DNA from: Roseovarius halotolerans
GTDB lineage: Bacteria; Pseudomonadota; Alphaproteobacteria; Rhodobacterales; Rhodobacteraceae
Length of the DNA: 64,000 nt
Reading direction: 5' to 3'
NCBI RefSeq assembly: GCF_900172255.1
Contig: NZ_FWFU01000004.1
Coordinates: 62,001 to 126,000, forward strand
How positions within the stretch are numbered: position 1 is the stretch's first letter; every line of letters begins with the position of its first letter. The translations under genes were made by a program, and so were the position numbers. The notes below the pieces were generated by a model that did not search any database, had not been told where the DNA came from, and worked only from the letters and a program-made list of their open reading frames with translations. Below are positions 60,229-64,000 of this stretch, piece after piece.

Positions 60229-61113
60229 TTAGAGCGCCTCGGCGCCCGAAATGATTTCAATAAGCTCGTTGGTGATGACGGCCTGACGCGAACGGTTGTA
60301 TTCGATCGTCAGCTTGTCGATCATCTCGCCGGCGTTGCGGGTGGCGTTGTCCATCGCCGACATCCGCGCGCCCTGCTCCGAAGCGCCGTTCTCCAGCAGC
60401 GCGCTGAAGATCGCCGTCGCCACGCCGCGCGGCAGAAGATCGGCCAGGATGGCCTCCTCGTCCGGCTCGTAATCGTAGACGACACCGGCCTCGGGCGCAT
60501 CGGCGGCGGCATCCTCGTCCACCTGGAACGGGATCACCTGCTGCATGGTCGGGATCTGGCTGACCACATTCTCGAACCGCGAGAAGAAGATCTTGGCCAC
60601 ATCGAACTCGCCCGCATCGAACCGGCCGAGAACCTCCGCCGCGATCGCCTGCGCATCGCTGTAGCTCAGGTGCTTCACATCGCTCAGGTCGACATGGTGG
60701 ACAAAATGCTTGCCGAAGTCGCGCTTCAGCGAATCCCGGCCCTTCTTGCCCACGGTGATGATCTTCACCGTCTTGCCCTTGGCCAGCAGCTCGTTGGCCT
60801 CGGCGCGGGCTTTCTTTGCGATATTGGCGTTGAAGCCACCGCACAGACCCCGCTCGGCGGTCATCACGACCAGCAGATGCACGTCATCGGCGCCGGTGCC
60901 CCGCAGCAGGCGGGGGGCGCTGTCGCTGTCCCCGACCGATGCGGCCAGCTTGCCCATGACGGCATTGAACCGCTCGGTATAGGGACGCGACTGCTCCGCC
61001 GCGTCCTGCGCCCGACGCAATTTCGCCGCGGCCACCATCTGCATGGCCTTGGTGATCTTGCGGGTCGATTTGACCGACGCGATCCTGTTTTTCAGGTCCT
61101 TGAGATTCGGCAT
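60229..61113 (-). CDS. atpG: F1 ATP synthase gamma subunit
   Basis: 294-aa central stalk subunit, with the N-terminal [22 protein letters not shown] coiled coil (residues about 12-33) and the conserved C-terminal [22 protein letters not shown] helix. It starts 15 bp after the atpA stop. Confidence 0.97.
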   Translation of the reverse strand: MPNLKDLKNRIASVKSTRKITKAMQMVAAAKLRRAQDAAEQSRPYTERFNAVMGKLAASVGDSDSAPRLLRGTGADDVHLLVVMTAERGLCGGFNANIAKKARAEANELLAKGKTVKIITVGKKGRDSLKRDFGKHFVHHVDLSDVKHLSYSDAQAIAAEVLGRFDAGEFDVAKIFFSRFENVVSQIPTMQQVIPFQVDEDAAADAPEAGVVYDYEPDEEAILADLLPRGVATAIFSALLENGASEQGARMSAMDNATRNAGEMIDKLTIEYNRSRQAVITNELIEIISGAEAL

Positions 61114-61128
61114 TGCCTTATCTCCCCC

Positions 61129-62667
<1,539 letters not shown>

Positions 62668-63228
62668 TTATCCGACCTCTTTCATTGCATTCTGGAGGGA
62701 ATCGAGGCGCGAACGGATCGAGGTATCGATCATCTTCGAGCCCACCTTGACGACAAGACCGCCGATGAGACTCTCATCGACGGTCGCATTGATCTTGACA
62801 GTCTTGCCGACGCGCGCCTTGAGCGTCTTCGCCAGCTTGTCGGATTGTGCCTTGGTCAGCGCCTTTGCGCTGGTCACGTCGGCGGTCACTTCGCCCTTGT
62901 GATCGGCAATCATGGCGCGCAGCTGCTTCAGAAGCTGCGGCAGCACGAACAGGCGGCGCTTGGAGGCCATCACGGCCAGGCCGTTGGACATGGCCGGTTC
63001 AAGCCCCATCTTTGCGGCCAGCGCCTCCATCACCTTGCCCTGGTCTGCACGCGACAGGACCGGCGATGCAATCACCTCGCGCAGTTCGCTGCTCTCATCG
63101 AGGGCGGCGGACAGGTCGGCGATGTTGGATTCCAGTTTGGCCAGAGATTTGCTTTCCGTCGCAATCTCGAAAATGGCGGTGGCATAGCGCTCGGCAATGC
63201 CGGATGAGATCGAAGCTGGTTCGGACAC
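62668..63228 (-). CDS. atpH: F1 ATP synthase delta subunit
   Basis: 186-aa peripheral stalk subunit (OSCP-like), with GIAERYATAIFEIA at the N-terminus and the conserved DESLIGGLVVKVGSKMIDTSIRSRL C-terminal part (about 155-178). I chose the GTG at 63228 because GGAAGGGTGG lies directly upstream and VSEPASIS matches the family start. It is first in the F1 operon. Confidence 0.94.
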   Translation of the reverse strand: MSEPASISSGIAERYATAIFEIATESKSLAKLESNIADLSAALDESSELREVIASPVLSRADQGKVMEALAAKMGLEPAMSNGLAVMASKRRLFVLPQLLKQLRAMIADHKGEVTADVTSAKALTKAQSDKLAKTLKARVGKTVKINATVDESLIGGLVVKVGSKMIDTSIRSRLDSLQNAMKEVG

Positions 63229-63622
63229 GTCCACCCTTCCGATTTTCTGGCCCCGGTCTTGACGCAGAGGTATCATCTGCTGCCGGGGGCGTTGACAGGC
63301 GTTGAAGATTTTCAAAGCACCGAAATTCGGCAGGGGTGTAGCAGAGCCTTGCGCACCTAGCAAGCTGCACGCAAAGCGATGTATACCATTGAATACCGCT
63401 TGTTTTCAATGACTTGCCCCAAGTGCGACCGTTTGCGCGCATTTTCCCGAATTAAAAAGTTATGATTTTCCCTTCATTTGGCGATTCCTTGACGCGTTTG
63501 TCGCGCAAATGCCGCTTGCGGACGTTAACGCTATCAGCGCGGCGCCGGGCTTTGCGGTGCCACGCCAAGGGTGTATCGCAGGGGCGGGCGCAACCTTGGG
63601 CGCCTCTTTTGCGGGCGCGCTC
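63229..63622. other. 394-bp intergenic region upstream of atpH and VanZ-like gene
   Basis: The only gap over 300 bp. It holds the probable atp promoter (63380-63409, minus strand) in an AT-richer stretch, and no open frame with coding character. The rightmost part precedes the VanZ-like gene, where I see no clear promoter or ribosome site. Confidence 0.6.
63380..63409 (-). promoter_or_regulatory. Probable housekeeping promoter of atpHAGDC
   Basis: Minus strand TTGAAA (63409-63404), 18-bp spacer, TATACA (63385-63380). It lies about 150 bp before atpH. Confidence 0.55.
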
Positions 63623-63955
63623 ATGAAGCATCCATATGCCATTCTGTTAACCCTTTTCGTGGCGCTGCTGATCGGCTGGGGTACGCTTTCGCCGCCGGGT
63701 GCGCCCGGCCCGGCGCTGCCGCTGACCGACAAGCAGATCCACGCGCTCGCCTTCGCGCTCCTCGTCCTCCCGCTCGGCTGGCTGCGCCCAAGCGCCGCAC
63801 TCTGGTTCGCGCCGCTGGCGCTGGCCTATGGCGGCGCGATCGAACTGATCCAGCCCTCGGTCGGGCGCAGCGCCGAATGGGGCGACTTTCTCGCTGACGC
63901 CATCGGCATCGCCCTCGGCCTCCTCCCCGGCCAGCTCCGCGCGCGGCTGGGCTGA
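63623..63955 (+). CDS. VanZ-like membrane protein
   Basis: 110-aa protein with about four membrane helices, containing the VanZ-type segments DKQIHALAFALLVLPLG and GRSAEWGDFLADAIGIALG. The ATG at 63623 gives the first helix directly; the open frame upstream from 63509 looks non-coding. Function is unclear; VanZ proteins are named from teicoplanin resistance but most homologues are uncharacterised. Confidence 0.75.
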   Translation: MKHPYAILLTLFVALLIGWGTLSPPGAPGPALPLTDKQIHALAFALLVLPLGWLRPSAALWFAPLALAYGGAIELIQPSVGRSAEWGDFLADAIGIALGLLPGQLRARLG

Positions 63956-64000
63956 GGGACGGCATGGGCCGAACATCCGGCCTCGTCAGCAGGATTCGAG

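Overview
The window is chromosomal DNA of a GC-rich alphaproteobacterium, most likely Rhodobacteraceae (Roseobacter group). Supporting signs are a Tad pilus cluster with its companion AAA+ ATPase, a PhyR-NepR-EcfG general stress response locus, a stand-alone F1 operon (atpHAGDC without F0 genes), and a ybgC-tolQRAB-pal-cpoB-tilS-ftsH gene order. I see no phage, insertion sequence, CRISPR, rRNA or tRNA gene. Almost everything is core or near-core genome.

Layout. 1-5.4 kb (+): 3' half of a Tad pilus cluster (tadB partial, tadC, two TPR lipoproteins, prepilin peptidase, AAA+ ATPase). 5.4-11.7 kb: a DUF4405-like membrane protein, a membrane-anchored LytTR regulator, a thioesterase, the one-carbon pair folD/fhs, a MOSC protein and a Tam-like methyltransferase. 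11.7-20.7 kb (-): the envelope block ybgC-tolQ-tolR-tolA-tolB-pal-cpoB-tilS-ftsH-tam. 20.8-22.0 kb: thpR and a hypothetical protein.

22.1-33.7 kb is the most interesting part. The stress regulators phyR, nepR, ecfG and a HisKA_2 sensor kinase sit in the middle of a cluster of envelope and stress genes: a periplasmic protein, ExoD, entericidin, DUF1328, DUF883 plus DUF1469, an AI-2E-type permease, PLDc_N and a PRC-barrel protein. Reading the intergenic DNA, I find nine exact GGAAC-N16/17-CGTT elements (the EcfG sigma consensus), each just upstream of a gene or of a transcript-like structure. Two place the start codon 8 nt after the -10, implying leaderless mRNAs. One drives a roughly 130-nt stretch that folds into four consecutive hairpins ending in a U-tract, which I propose is an unannotated stress-induced small RNA. 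A receiver-like protein lacking the phospho-acceptor Asp also lies here.

33.8-46 kb: ruvCAB, a VOC protein, DUF1127, prmA, two MFS transporters, a YeeE/YedE transporter, the pncA/UDG/sseB operon, trhO and kdsD. 46-53 kb (-): a NYN-domain protein, then a peptide-type ABC importer operon ending in a YcaQ-like DNA glycosylase. 53-58 kb: panB-panC, an alpha/beta hydrolase, prs, an H-type lectin and an SDR. 58-64 kb: the F1-ATPase operon and a VanZ-like protein.

Functionally, the window joins surface structures (Tad, Tol-Pal), proteostasis (FtsH), the general stress response with its local regulon, recombination repair (RuvABC), cofactor supply (pantothenate, folate one-carbon, PRPP) and energy conversion (F1).
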